A stretch of 15,656 nucleotides of DNA from DASWRT01 sp036403035 (lineage in GTDB: Bacteria; Pseudomonadota; Alphaproteobacteria; ATCC43930; CGMCC-115725), in contig DASWRT010000070.1 of the NCBI GenBank assembly GCA_036403035.1, forward strand, positions 1 to 15,656, written 5' to 3'. Every line of letters starts with the position of its first letter. The first letter of the stretch is position 1. This document shows, in pieces, positions 6,375 to 13,858 of the stretch. The position numbers and the translations under genes were made by a program. The notes under the pieces are model-generated. The model searched no databases. It saw nothing but the letters and a program-made list of their open reading frames with translations, and had not been told where the DNA came from.

Positions 6375-9014
6375 ATGTCGCTCGTCGAGTACCGCAGGAA
6401 GCGCGATTTTGCGAAAACCCCGGAGCCGGCCGGCAGCAGCCGCGGCGCGGCGCAACCGGATGCTGCGCGCCGCCACCGCTTCGTCGTGCAGAGCCATGCG
6501 GCGCAGCGGCTGCACTACGATTTCCGGCTCGAACTCGACGGCGTGCTGAAGAGCTGGGCGGTGCCGAAGGGACCGAGCCTCGATCCCGGGGAACGGCGGC
6601 TCGCTGTCCAAGTCGAGGACCACCCGCTCGACTATGCCGGCTTCGAAGGCGTGATCCCGGCCGGCGAGTATGGCGGCGGGACCGTGATGGTCTGGGACGC
6701 CGGCACCTGGGAACCTGAAGGCGATCCCCGCGAGGGCTACGCAAAGGGCCATCTCCGCTTCCGGCTGCACGGCGATCGCCTGCACGGCATGTGGAGCCTC
6801 GTGCGGACCGGCCGTCGTCGGCGCGACGCGGCCGGCGGCGGCGAAGCGCCGACGAATTGGCTGTTGATCAAGCGTTCGGACGAAGCGGCGGAGCCGGGAA
6901 GCAGCGACGCGGTGCTCCGGCGGAACCCGGGCAGCGTGGTGTCGGGACGCGGCATGGCAGCGATCGCGGCGGCGCCGAACCGGCGGGTCTGGACCGCGCA
7001 CGGCACGTCAGCTTCCGTCGTGAACCTTCCTGCGCTGCGCGGCGCAACGCCCGCGCCGCTTCCCGACCCGCTCCCGCCGCCGCAGCTCGCGACCGCCGCC
7101 GAGGCGGCGCCCGGCGGCGATGATTGGCTCTACGAACTGAAATGGGATGGGTACCGGCTGATCGCCGCGGTCGCGCGGGACGGAAGCGTGCGGCTCGCCA
7201 GCCGCAACGGGCTCGACTGGTCCGAGAGATTCCCGGAGATCGCCGCGGCGCTCGCCGCGCTCCACGTCGGCGACGCGGTGCTCGACGGCGAGTTGGTGCG
7301 TCTCCGGCCGGAGGATGGTGTTCCGTCCTTCTCGGGCCTCAAGGCCGACCTCTCCGAGGGCCGCACGGACCGGCTCGTTTATGTCGTCTTCGACCTCCTC
7401 CATCTCGACGGGCACGACCTCCGCGACGTCGCAGTCGAGGACCGCAAGGCGGCGCTCGAAACCATCCTTTCCGCAGCTTCGGCGGCGGGCGGCCCCGCCG
7501 CCCGGCTCCGGTTTTCGGAGCATCTGGCCGGACAGGGCGCATCCTTCGCGGCGCATGCCTGCGCGCTCGGCGTCGAGGGCATCGTCGCGAAGCGGCGCGG
7601 CAGCCGTTACGGCAGCGGCACCCGCAGCAAGGACTGGCTGAAGATCAAGTGCGTAAGGCGGGAGGAGTTCGCCGTGGTCGGCTGGACTCCGCCCGTCGAC
7701 GGCGGTCGCGCCGGGATCGGCTCGCTGCTGCTCGGCTACCATGATCCGGCCGGACGGCTGCATTACGCGGGCGGCGTCGGCAGCGGCTTCTCCCGTGCGG
7801 AGCATGCAGCGCTGCGGCGGCTTCTCGACGCGATGCCGCGCGGCGCCCGGCCGCCGGGAAAGGACGTTTCGCGTCTGGCGCCGGCCGGCGCACGCTGGGT
7901 CGAGCCGCAGGCCGTCGCGGAAATCCGCTTCGCCGACTGGACGGCTGACGGGCTGCTCCGTCACGCCACCTATCTCGGGCTGCGCGAGGACAAGGACGCG
8001 CACGATGTCGTGATCGACCGCCGCAACGGGGACACGGCCGATGCTGCGCCTCGCGTCGCGGCAGCGCCTGCCGCGGCCGGCCCGCGGCGGGCCCAATCGC
8101 GCCTGCGGAAAGGCGAGATCGAGGTCGCCGGCGTCGTCGTCTCGAATGCCGGAAAGCAGCTCTACCCCGATGCCGGCATCACCAAAGGCGACCTCGCGCA
8201 CTACTACGCGTCGATTGCCGACCACATCCTGCCGCACCTTATAGGGCGGCCGCTGAGTCTCGTCCGCGCCCCGGACGGCATCGGCGGACAGGTCTGGTTC
8301 CAGAAGCATGAGCGCGCGGGCACGTCCGATGCGGTCCGCCGCATCCGGGTCGTCGACAACGATGGTGATGGCGAGGACGCGACCCAGACCTTCCTCGGCG
8401 TCGACGACGCGCACGGCCTCGTGTCGTTCGTCCAGATGGGCGTCGTCGAGATCCATCCGTGGGGTTCGCGCCTGCCCGACCTGGAGCGGCCGGACCGCCT
8501 CGTTTTCGACCTCGACCCGGACGAGACGGTCGGCTGGGAGCGCGTGGTCGAGGCCGCGTTGCAGCTCCGCGCCTCGCTCGCCGGGATCGGACTCGAAAGC
8601 TTTCCGAAGACCACCGGCGGCAAAGGTCTCCATCTCGTCGTCCCGCTCGGCTCCGTCGGCGTCGGCTGGGACGGCGCGAAGGCGTTCGCGAAACACGTCG
8701 CGGAGGCCTTCGCAGCGGCCGCGCCCCAGCGCTTCACCTCCCTCCTGACGAAGCGTGCGCGGCGCGGCCGCATCTTTATCGACTACCTGCGCAATGGGCG
8801 GGGGGCGACCGCCGTCGCGCCCTACTCGACGCGGGCGCGCCCCGGCGCGACGGTGGCGACGCCGGTATCATGGCGCGAGGTCGAGGCGGGGCTCGATCCG
8901 GCCGCCTTCACGGTCGCGACGCTCCCGTCCCGGCTCGCCGCACTGACGTCCGACCCCTGGGCAGGCTTCGAGAAGGCGACCGCGGCGGCGGCGCAAATCG
9001 TCGCCGGCAGGTAG
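6375..9014 (+). CDS. ligD: Multifunctional NHEJ DNA ligase D (phosphoesterase-ligase-polymerase)
   Basis: The 879-aa protein carries three enzymes in PE-Lig-Pol order, as in Pseudomonas LigD. (1) 3'-phosphoesterase, about residues 33-150: F-V-V-Q-S-H41, R-L-H47-Y-D49-F-R51 and E-D-H83-P-L-D-Y87, the metal and phosphate ligands known for the family. (2) ATP-dependent ligase, about 240-540: nucleotidyl lysine K256 in E-L-K-W-D-G-Y-R, then L-D-G-E-L-V, F-D-L-L-H-L-D-G, E-G-I-V-A-K and W-L-K-I-K, followed by an OB fold with L-H-Y-A-G-G-V-G-S-G-F. (3) Archaeo-eukaryotic-primase-type polymerase, about 585-870: metal-binding D712-L-D714, with I-H-P-W-G-S upstream. It fills, trims and seals ends held by Ku. 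ATG 6375 is chosen because residue 1 onward matches the family (S-L-V-E-Y-R-R-K-R-D-F); the open frame upstream to 6114 is non-coding in character. No strong ribosome site is visible. Confidence 0.97.
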   Translation: MSLVEYRRKRDFAKTPEPAGSSRGAAQPDAARRHRFVVQSHAAQRLHYDFRLELDGVLKSWAVPKGPSLDPGERRLAVQVEDHPLDYAGFEGVIPAGEYGGGTVMVWDAGTWEPEGDPREGYAKGHLRFRLHGDRLHGMWSLVRTGRRRRDAAGGGEAPTNWLLIKRSDEAAEPGSSDAVLRRNPGSVVSGRGMAAIAAAPNRRVWTAHGTSASVVNLPALRGATPAPLPDPLPPPQLATAAEAAPGGDDWLYELKWDGYRLIAAVARDGSVRLASRNGLDWSERFPEIAAALAALHVGDAVLDGELVRLRPEDGVPSFSGLKADLSEGRTDRLVYVVFDLLHLDGHDLRDVAVEDRKAALETILSAASAAGGPAARLRFSEHLAGQGASFAAHACALGVEGIVAKRRGSRYGSGTRSKDWLKIKCVRREEFAVVGWTPPVDGGRAGIGSLLLGYHDPAGRLHYAGGVGSGFSRAEHAALRRLLDAMPRGARPPGKDVSRLAPAGARWVEPQAVAEIRFADWTADGLLRHATYLGLREDKDAHDVVIDRRNGDTADAAPRVAAAPAAAGPRRAQSRLRKGEIEVAGVVVSNAGKQLYPDAGITKGDLAHYYASIADHILPHLIGRPLSLVRAPDGIGGQVWFQKHERAGTSDAVRRIRVVDNDGDGEDATQTFLGVDDAHGLVSFVQMGVVEIHPWGSRLPDLERPDRLVFDLDPDETVGWERVVEAALQLRASLAGIGLESFPKTTGGKGLHLVVPLGSVGVGWDGAKAFAKHVAEAFAAAAPQRFTSLLTKRARRGRIFIDYLRNGRGATAVAPYSTRARPGATVATPVSWREVEAGLDPAAFTVATLPSRLAALTSDPWAGFEKATAAAAQIVAGR

Positions 9015-9019
9015 CCGGC
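9003..9019. terminator. Hairpin at the ligD/receiver convergent junction
   Basis: GCCGGC (9003-9008), loop AGGTA, GCCGGC (9014-9019) gives a 6-bp GC-only stem that includes the ligD stop codon and reaches to within 8 bp of the stop of the converging receiver gene. No T-tract follows on either strand. Its role as a terminator is inferred from position. Confidence 0.35.
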
Positions 9020-9027
9020 AGTCCGCC

Positions 9028-9423
9028 TCACGCGATCGGCGTTTCGCGCCAGTTGCCGGCCGCCCACGTCGCCACGACGGCGTTCTCCAGATCCTCGTAC
9101 CGGAACGGCTTGCGCAGCAGCGGCAGATCCTCCGGCTGAACATTATCGTCCATATAGGCCGAGGTCAGCAGGATGCGGATGGCGGGCCGCATCTGCATGA
9201 CCCGCTTCGCCAGCGTGATGCCGCTGATTCCCGGCATCATGACGTCGGTCAGCATCAGATCGATCGTCGGATCGCTCTCGATGATCCGCAGCGCCTCGTT
9301 GCCGCTCGCCGCGAGTACCGTTTCATACCCCATCGCGGTGAGGCACTCTTCGACCATCTTGCGGATATCGGGATCGTCCTCGACCACAAGCACGGTGGAG
9401 GGTCGGCCATCGTCGCTGCTCAT
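9028..9423 (-). CDS. Single-domain response regulator (receiver only), second copy type
   Basis: The 131-aa protein is a complete receiver domain without an output domain. The acidic pocket is E15-D16-D17 in V-L-V-V-E-D-D-P-D-I-R, the phosphoacceptor is D60 in L-M-L-T-D-V-M-M-P-G, the switch Ser/Thr lies in R-I-L-L-T-S-A-Y, and the conserved Lys in L-L-R-K-P-F-R. The E-D-D-P-D start and K-P-F-R end resemble receivers attached to or paired with hybrid sensor kinases in alphaproteobacteria. ATG 9423 matches the usual distance to the acidic pocket; its ribosome site is weak, and the frame continues upstream to 9516 with unlikely sequence. It is convergent with ligD (13-bp gap) and lies 177 bp downstream of the FecR-domain gene on the same strand, separated by a hairpin, so it may be transcribed on its own. 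Confidence 0.93.
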   Translation of the reverse strand: MSSDDGRPSTVLVVEDDPDIRKMVEECLTAMGYETVLAASGNEALRIIESDPTIDLMLTDVMMPGISGITLAKRVMQMRPAIRILLTSAYMDDNVQPEDLPLLRKPFRYEDLENAVVATWAAGNWRETPIA

Positions 9424-9553
9424 GCACGCCGCTCGTCGCCGTTGGTGGATGTGCCCTCTGCCAACGGGAATCGGCGCGGAGAGTTCATCGGGCGCTGGCC
9501 GGCGGAGCAGCGTCAATGTCGGGAGCGCTGCCGTGCAAGGCGCGGTGCGGCGA

Positions 9554-9575
9554 GGCCGGCAGCATGCTTCCGGCC
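9554..9575 (-). terminator. Hairpin between the FecR-domain gene and the receiver gene
   Basis: GGCCGG (9554-9559) and CCGGCC (9570-9575) form a 6-bp stem around a 10-nt loop that itself contains the palindrome AGCATGCT. It lies 26 bp beyond the stop of the FecR-domain gene. There is no T-tract; a terminator or transcript-processing role is inferred only from position. Confidence 0.3.
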
Positions 9576-9600
9576 GGCGAAGGGCGACGGTTAGCGGGCT

Positions 9601-10947
9601 TTAAGAGCCTGACGAAACGGCCCGGAAGTTGCCCGTACTCAACGCCCCGGAACTGCGGAGATTGAAGGTGCCGGCGGTCTGCCCGGCTTGAAGACTGAAA
9701 TAATCATAGAAATTGCCGCGGATGGTGCCGGTGAAGCCGTTGCCGCTGAGCGTCCCGGAGAAGCTGTTGAGCGGCGCCCCGGAGCCGGTCGTCACGCTGC
9801 CGATGATGTTGCCGCCGGCGAGGTTCTGGATGACGACGCTGCCGGACGCGGTTCCGAAGTCCCAGTTCTGCCGGAAGCTCCCGGTGACGATCGACCGCGC
9901 GCCGCCCTGGTCCAGGGCAGCGGCATAGCTGCCGAAAAACGTTGTCCGACCGCTCAGCGGCATCTGCGTTATCGCCGTCACCGCGTCGGTCGGGATCAGG
10001 CTCTCACTGTCGATGATGCCCGATGCGATCAGGTAGGCGCGCAGGTCGGCGAACGGATCGACCGGCGGCGACGGCGGCGGCGAACTCTCCTGCGTCGCCG
10101 TCGAGATCGTGGCGGTATGGATGTCGCCCAAATCCGGACGGCTCGCGAGATCGGTCGGCGGCGGCACCGGCACCCGGCGCAGCCGGGAGACGTCGCTGTT
10201 CGCCTGACGGATGTCCTGCGAGTTCACGACGGGATAGCCGCTGGCGAGGATCGTCGTCTCGGTCGGCACCTCGACGGCGCCGCCGTCGCCGCCCGGCCGC
10301 CCGTCGAGGCGCGCCAGCAGGCTCTGCAATGTGGCCTGCGGCACCGGGAACGGCTCGCTGACCTTGCCGTCCGATCCGACCGTCACCGCGTAGCCCGGCC
10401 GGACCAGCCGCTGCGAAGAGCCGCCGCTTCCCTGAACCGTCACCGCCATGCCGTACAGGAACACGACCGTGGAGCTGCTCTGGGCCACGTCGACCAGCGC
10501 GACGCCGCCGCGCACGCCGATCGTCGCCGTCGGAATCTTGATCCTGACCGCGTCCGGCCCCTTGCTCAGCGCGCCGCCGACGAAACGGAACAGGCCCTTG
10601 CCGGCGCTCGCCAGCAACTCGCCGGTGCCGCGTTCGCGGTCGTAGACGAAGCGGTCGATCACCACCTCGGCGCTCGGCCCGACGCTGAAGGCCGACTTGT
10701 CGAGGAACAGTATCTGCGCCTGTCCGTCGGCCAGGGTGCGGATCGTCTCGTCGTAGACGACGTCGTTGCCGATCAGCAGGACGCGCTGCGTCTGGTCGGG
10801 CGGCTGTCCGGTCGTGCTCGAGTTGACTGCGCCGGCGACGCCGATGCGATCCGGCGCCTGCTGCTGCGCGATGGCGGAGCCGGCAAGAAGCGAGAGGGCA
10901 GCGGCCGGCGCGACGACGGCGATCCGGCGGAGGCGGGAAATACGCAT
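9601..10947 (-). CDS. Exported FecR-domain protein with C-terminal Gly/Ser-rich beta domain
   Basis: The 448-aa protein begins with a clear Sec signal peptide (basic M-R-I-S-R-L-R-R, hydrophobic core, cleavage expected after A-I-A at residue 27). Residues about 55-155 match the FecR fold: R-V-L-L-I-G-N-D-V-V-Y, D-G-Q-A-Q-I-L-F-L-D-K-S and the hallmark V-R-I-K-I-P-T-A-T-I-G-V-R-G-G. A Pro/Ser-rich linker follows (about 255-310). The last 110 residues are rich in Gly, Ser, Thr and Asn with alternating hydrophobics and F-x-G repeats (G-S-F-R-Q-N-W-D-F-G-T, F-S-G-T-L-S-G-N-G-F-T-G), like the beta-barrel domains of transferrin-binding-type surface proteins. There is no N-terminal membrane anchor as in the anti-sigma FecR, so it is more likely periplasmic or surface-located. 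No sigma factor or TonB receptor is adjacent. The 5' region is shared with the divergent beta-helix gene. Confidence 0.85.
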   Translation of the reverse strand: MRISRLRRIAVVAPAAALSLLAGSAIAQQQAPDRIGVAGAVNSSTTGQPPDQTQRVLLIGNDVVYDETIRTLADGQAQILFLDKSAFSVGPSAEVVIDRFVYDRERGTGELLASAGKGLFRFVGGALSKGPDAVRIKIPTATIGVRGGVALVDVAQSSSTVVFLYGMAVTVQGSGGSSQRLVRPGYAVTVGSDGKVSEPFPVPQATLQSLLARLDGRPGGDGGAVEVPTETTILASGYPVVNSQDIRQANSDVSRLRRVPVPPPTDLASRPDLGDIHTATISTATQESSPPPSPPVDPFADLRAYLIASGIIDSESLIPTDAVTAITQMPLSGRTTFFGSYAAALDQGGARSIVTGSFRQNWDFGTASGSVVIQNLAGGNIIGSVTTGSGAPLNSFSGTLSGNGFTGTIRGNFYDYFSLQAGQTAGTFNLRSSGALSTGNFRAVSSGS

Positions 10948-11205
10948 CTTTGAACTTCAGGTAGGGAAACCTCTTTATTCATGCATCATTGCGCGAGGAA
11001 AGTCACGACGCCCGTTGCCGGCCGCCGGATGGTCGAAACGGACGATCGCTTCCTTCGCGCCGGCTCGCCGCCGTTCACCGTCGCTTAGCCGGCGGAGCCT
11101 ATCGTCTCCGCGCGGCGGCGGAGAGCGTCGGATGTGGGTTTCCTGCGAATATCCAGGGCGGATTGCGATCGAGTTCGGAACGGGAAGCCCTGCATCGCGC
11201 CGGGT

Positions 11206-11306
11206 CCCTCCACCCCGGCCCTCCCCTGCAAGGGGCGAGGGAGAAAAGCTGAATGCTTTCAAATCCCTTCTCTCTTGCGGGGGAAGGTCGAGCGGGGGAA
11301 CCCGCT
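11206..11306. repeat. Cluster of three GC-rich hairpins, REP-like intergenic element
   Basis: The 361-bp region between the divergent FecR-domain and beta-helix genes (10948-11308) holds no convincing gene. Its right part contains three hairpins: CCCT/CCCCT around GCA with AGGGG/AGGG (11219-11241, 2-nt bulge); CCTTCTCTC with GGGGGAAGG around TTGC (11266-11287, two G-T pairs); and AGCGGG-GGAA-CCCGCT (11291-11306). The style, purine-rich and pyrimidine-rich arms flanking a TGCAAG or TTGCGG core, resembles dispersed intergenic repeats that I know to be frequent in alphaproteobacterial genomes. The third hairpin ends only 2 bp before the GTG chosen for the next gene. I see no clear promoter in 10948-11205. 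Confidence 0.55.
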
Positions 11307-11308
11307 TC

Positions 11309-13108
11309 GTGCGTTTCCGATCCCAAGCGCAATCCGCGCTAGGGCGCGGACGGTTGCCGCGCCTGCTCGGCGGGCTCGCTGCCGGCGTTGTCCTCTGGCT
11401 GGCCGCCGATGCCGGTGCGGCCGACATTGGACAGCCTCTCGATCTTCAGGCGATCGTCGACCGGACGCTGCGGGACGGCAACCATGAGCTGCGGCTGCCG
11501 CCCGGCACGTGGCGAGTCGCGGCGCCCGCGGGTGCCGGCGGGGCGGCTGCGGTGACGGTGAAAGGCGCGCACGGCCTCACGATCGACGGCGCGGGCGCGA
11601 CGGTTCTCGTCTTCTCCTCGATCCGCGAGCCGGCGATCCTTGTCGGCAGCGGGAGCGAGCGGGTGACGCTGCGCGGCTTCGCGATCGACTACGATCCGCT
11701 CCCCTTTACCCAGGGACGCGTCACCGCCGTGTCGCCGGACGGCGCCTCGCTGCGCTTCGCGCTCGACGACGGGTATCCGAGCCTGTGGCGCGACCAGCCC
11801 CTGACCCATGCCTATGTCTTCGACGCCGGCCCGGCCGCACGCTGGAAGGACGGCGTGCCCGACCTTTACCCGCAGCGGATCGACGTCGATCCCGGCGGGC
11901 GGAACGGACGGCTGACGATGGCGTCGGCCGCCGGCTTGCGCGGCGTCGCGGCCGGCGACCGGATCGTGCTCAACGTCCGCACCGTCCCGGCAATCCGGAT
12001 CGGCGATCTGGCCGCCGGCACCCGGATCGAGGATGTCGAAATCAGGGCCTCGCCGGGCGCCGCGATCATCGCGCACGATGTCCGCGGCGAGAATTACTTC
12101 CGCTTCCGTCTGGTCCGCGGCCCGCGCCCGCCCGGAGCCTCGGCCGACCGGCTGCTTTCGGTCAACGCGGACGGGCTGCATTACGCGACGGCGCGGCGGG
12201 GGCCGATCGTCGAGGGCTCGGAATTCAGCTTCCAGGGCGACGACGGCATCAACCTGCACGGACCGATGCTCCCGGTGCTTGCCGTCGAGGGACAGCGCCG
12301 GTTCGTCACCGTCCGCCCCGGCGGCGACCATGTCGGCGACCTGCTGACGGCGGGCGACCCGGTCCGGCTGCTCGCGCCCGGCAGCTTCGCCGTGCTCGGC
12401 AGCGCGGCGCTTATCCGCTACGAGCCGATCGACCGGCCGGCCGGCATCGCCGACGCCGACCTCGCGGCGGCGTGGCCGTCGCTCGGCGGCGGCGGGCAGG
12501 CGCGGCCGATCTTCTACCGCGTCACGCTGGCGGGCGACCTCGCCGGGCTGCGCGCCGGCGCCTGGGCCGATCTCCCTGCCCTCGCGGCGCCCGGCTACAC
12601 GATCCGCGGCAATCTGTTCCACGACCACCGCGCGCGGGGCCTGCGCATCGACGCCTCGCACGGGCTGATCGAGGACAACCGCTTCGAGCGGGTGCGGATG
12701 AACGCGATCGTGCTCGGCCCGGAATACGCCCGCTGGCGCGAGGCCGGCTGGGTCGAGGACGTGACGGTGCGCGGCAACCGCATCGCCGGCTCGTGCACCG
12801 ACCCGGCGCTGACGCAGCCAAGTTCCTACGCTCCGGGGGCGATCGCAGTCGGGATGGAACAGGAGGCGCCGGCGCTCGGCCTGCCCTATGCGCGCGGGAA
12901 CCGTGCGATCAGGATCGAGCGCAACGAGATCGACGGCTGCGCCGTCTCCGGGATCTTCCTGAACGCCGCCGATGACGTGACGCTCGCCGGGAACCGCATC
13001 GCCAACGTCAACCGCGGCGGCAACAGCCCGCCTGCCGGCGCGGCGCATCGGCTTGACGCCGGACGGCCGGTCAGCGTCAACGATGTCGGCCGGGTCGAAA
13101 TACGGTAA
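11309..13108 (+). CDS. Exported right-handed beta-helix protein, GH110 alpha-galactosidase-like
   Basis: The 599-aa protein starts with a Sec signal peptide (L-L-G-G-L-A-A-G-V-V-L-W-L-A-A-D-A-G-A, cleavage before A-D-I-G) and continues as repeated beta-helix coils: I-D-G-A-G-A-T-V-L-V-F, V-T-L-R-G-F-A-I-D-Y, V-E-D-V-T-V-R-G-N-R-I and V-T-L-A-G-N-R-I. The region from N286 to G318 (N-A-D-G-L-H, then F-Q-G-D-D-G-I-N-L-H-G with D311-D312) resembles the active-site strip of glycoside hydrolase family 110, which cleaves alpha-1,3-galactosyl linkages. Length also fits GH110. A generic parallel beta-helix lyase, epimerase or glycosidase is the alternative. The product probably acts on extracellular glycan. 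Start choice is uncertain: GTG 11309 follows GGGGGA but sits at the edge of the hairpin cluster; TTG 11354 follows AGGGCG and would give a shorter signal peptide. Confidence 0.72.
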   Translation: MRFRSQAQSALGRGRLPRLLGGLAAGVVLWLAADAGAADIGQPLDLQAIVDRTLRDGNHELRLPPGTWRVAAPAGAGGAAAVTVKGAHGLTIDGAGATVLVFSSIREPAILVGSGSERVTLRGFAIDYDPLPFTQGRVTAVSPDGASLRFALDDGYPSLWRDQPLTHAYVFDAGPAARWKDGVPDLYPQRIDVDPGGRNGRLTMASAAGLRGVAAGDRIVLNVRTVPAIRIGDLAAGTRIEDVEIRASPGAAIIAHDVRGENYFRFRLVRGPRPPGASADRLLSVNADGLHYATARRGPIVEGSEFSFQGDDGINLHGPMLPVLAVEGQRRFVTVRPGGDHVGDLLTAGDPVRLLAPGSFAVLGSAALIRYEPIDRPAGIADADLAAAWPSLGGGGQARPIFYRVTLAGDLAGLRAGAWADLPALAAPGYTIRGNLFHDHRARGLRIDASHGLIEDNRFERVRMNAIVLGPEYARWREAGWVEDVTVRGNRIAGSCTDPALTQPSSYAPGAIAVGMEQEAPALGLPYARGNRAIRIERNEIDGCAVSGIFLNAADDVTLAGNRIANVNRGGNSPPAGAAHRLDAGRPVSVNDVGRVEIR

Positions 13109-13137
13109 GGGCCAGCTGACAAAGCCGCGACAGCGAT

Positions 13138-13151
13138 GCCGCTACCGCGGC
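13138..13151. terminator. Small hairpin at a convergent gene junction
   Basis: GCCGC (13138-13142), loop TACC, GCGGC (13147-13151) lies in the 60-bp gap between the converging beta-helix gene and the 68-aa gene. Stem is five GC pairs and no T-tract follows; its role as a terminator is inferred from position. Confidence 0.25.
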
Positions 13152-13168
13152 GCCGGCTCGGATCGGTT

Positions 13169-13375
13169 TCAGTTCAGACCCGACTTGGCCGTGCTCCGCG
13201 AGCGCGACAGCTCGTGCGCCCGGTCGCAGACGGCGAGCCAGTATGCTTCGCGCTCCGCATCGTCGGCGAGCATCGCCTGACGGGCGCATTCCCCGGCAAC
13301 GACCGCGGCATAGAGTTGATGCTCGGCGAAGAGGGCATGGGCGGCGGCCCAGAGATGGTGGTCATCGAACGGCAT
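13169..13375 (-). CDS. Small hypothetical protein, 68 aa
   Basis: I do not recognise a named family. The 68-residue protein is compact, mixed in composition and predicted helical: D-D-H-H-L-W-A-A-A-H-A-L-F-A-E-H-Q at residues 4-20, then Y-A-A-V-V-A-G-E-C-A-R-Q-A, D-D-A-E-R-E-A-Y-W-L-A-V-C-D-R-A-H-E-L and a basic end. Two Cys and several His residues are present but not in a metal-binding spacing that I can name. The composition is far more protein-like than the opposing frames, which are Arg/Pro/Ser-rich, and this is the main support, because the ribosome site upstream of ATG 13375 is weak. No signal peptide or membrane segment. It converges with the beta-helix gene and follows the 58-aa gene on the same strand after 226 bp that contain two strong hairpins, so it is probably a separate transcript. 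Confidence 0.6.
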   Translation of the reverse strand: MPFDDHHLWAAAHALFAEHQLYAAVVAGECARQAMLADDAEREAYWLAVCDRAHELSRSRSTAKSGLN

Positions 13376-13480
13376 ATGCCGAGGTCTAGCGGCTCTCGCG
13401 TAAAGATTGTGTTAAGCGCGTCACACCCTCGCAATGCGTTAGGCAGCGCCATTCCGCATCGGCGTGCATGTCCCGGATGC

Positions 13481-13513
13481 GGGAACGGGCACGCCTGAAG
13501 CGTGCCCGTTCCC
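13481..13513. terminator. Perfect 14-bp hairpin, terminator-like
   Basis: GGGAACGGGCACGC (13481-13494) and GCGTGCCCGTTCCC (13500-13513) are perfect inverted repeats around the 5-nt loop CTGAA. It is the strongest hairpin in the window. It lies 89 bp past the stop of the 58-aa minus-strand gene and upstream of the 68-aa gene. On the + strand it is followed by ATTTGC, on the minus strand by GCATCC, so the T-tract is poor either way. A terminator for the 58-aa transcript is the simplest reading. Confidence 0.5.
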
Positions 13514-13574
13514 ATTTGCGGCGGATATCGACGGTCGCTGCGTCTGCCGCGCGTGCGGCGGCCGCAGCAGCTAC

Positions 13575-13594
13575 GAGCCTGTCTCGGCAGGCTC
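13575..13594. terminator. 7-bp hairpin just after the 58-aa gene
   Basis: GAGCCTG (13575-13581), loop TCTCGG, CAGGCTC (13588-13594) is a perfect 7-bp stem that ends 8 bp past the stop of the 58-aa gene on its downstream side. No T-tract follows. With the larger hairpin at 13481-13513 it could act in tandem as a terminator or as a 3'-end stabiliser. Confidence 0.35.
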
Positions 13595-13601
13595 TAAGGC
13601 G

Positions 13602-13778
13602 TCACCGCTCGATCGACCCCGTCCATTGCTTGGTGATCTGGCGGTAGAACGCGTCCGCGTTTTCCGGGGCGAAGCGCTTCGCCCCGCGCGTCGGACGGCT
13701 GCTACCGAACGATTTGGCGACGTGATCGATCACGCTCTCGTCGTGCTGTTGCTGGCGCAGGACGTCGGCACCGTCCAT
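13602..13778 (-). CDS. Small hypothetical protein, 58 aa
   Basis: I do not recognise the family. ATG 13778 follows the strong GGGAGGAAATC ribosome site on the minus strand, and a -35/-10 promoter with 17-bp spacing lies 45 bp further upstream. The 58 residues are hydrophilic: M-D-G-A-D-V-L-R-Q-Q-Q-H-D-E-S-V-I-D-H-V-A at the N-terminus (predicted helix), a basic middle with S-S-R-P-T-R-G-A-K-R-F, and F-Y-R-Q-I-T-K-Q-W-T-G near the end. No membrane segment or Cys residues. The combination of promoter, ribosome site and downstream hairpins makes it a believable complete small transcription unit. A nucleic-acid or regulatory role would be a guess. Confidence 0.65.
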   Translation of the reverse strand: MDGADVLRQQQHDESVIDHVAKSFGSSRPTRGAKRFAPENADAFYRQITKQWTGSIER

Positions 13779-13829
13779 GATTTCCTCCCATACCGAAAGC
13801 GGGCCGCCTGCCGCGACTCGTTGGGAGCA

Positions 13830-13858
13830 AGATAACGCCGATCGGATGCCCCTGACAA
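13830..13858 (-). promoter_or_regulatory. Probable sigma-70-type promoter for the 58-aa gene
   Basis: On the minus strand TTGTCA (13858-13853) and TTATCT (13835-13830) are separated by exactly 17 bp. Transcription would start near 13823 and give a leader of about 45 nt that includes the ribosome site of the 58-aa gene. Five of six bases match the -35 consensus and four of six the -10 consensus. Confidence 0.55.

Noticed and set aside
5649..7001. In-frame N-terminal extension of Ku by about 450 residues
   Set aside because: The extension overlaps the 141-aa gene and ligD, is Arg-rich, and Ku proteins begin at the W-K-G-Y-L-R motif region.
7008..8696. Minus-strand open frame of about 560 codons inside ligD
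   Set aside because: Shadow of the ligD codon pattern; no recognisable domain and no ribosome site.
9688..10953. Plus-strand open frame opposite the FecR-domain gene
   Set aside because: Asp/Arg/Ala-rich shadow; the opposite strand has signal peptide and FecR motifs.
11339..13048. Minus-strand open frame opposite the beta-helix gene
   Set aside because: Composition is the mirror of the beta-helix codons and no domain is visible.
13481..13513. GGAAC and CGTT words as an EcfG-type stress promoter
   Set aside because: They belong to the arms of the 14-bp hairpin and the spacing (20 bp) is too long.
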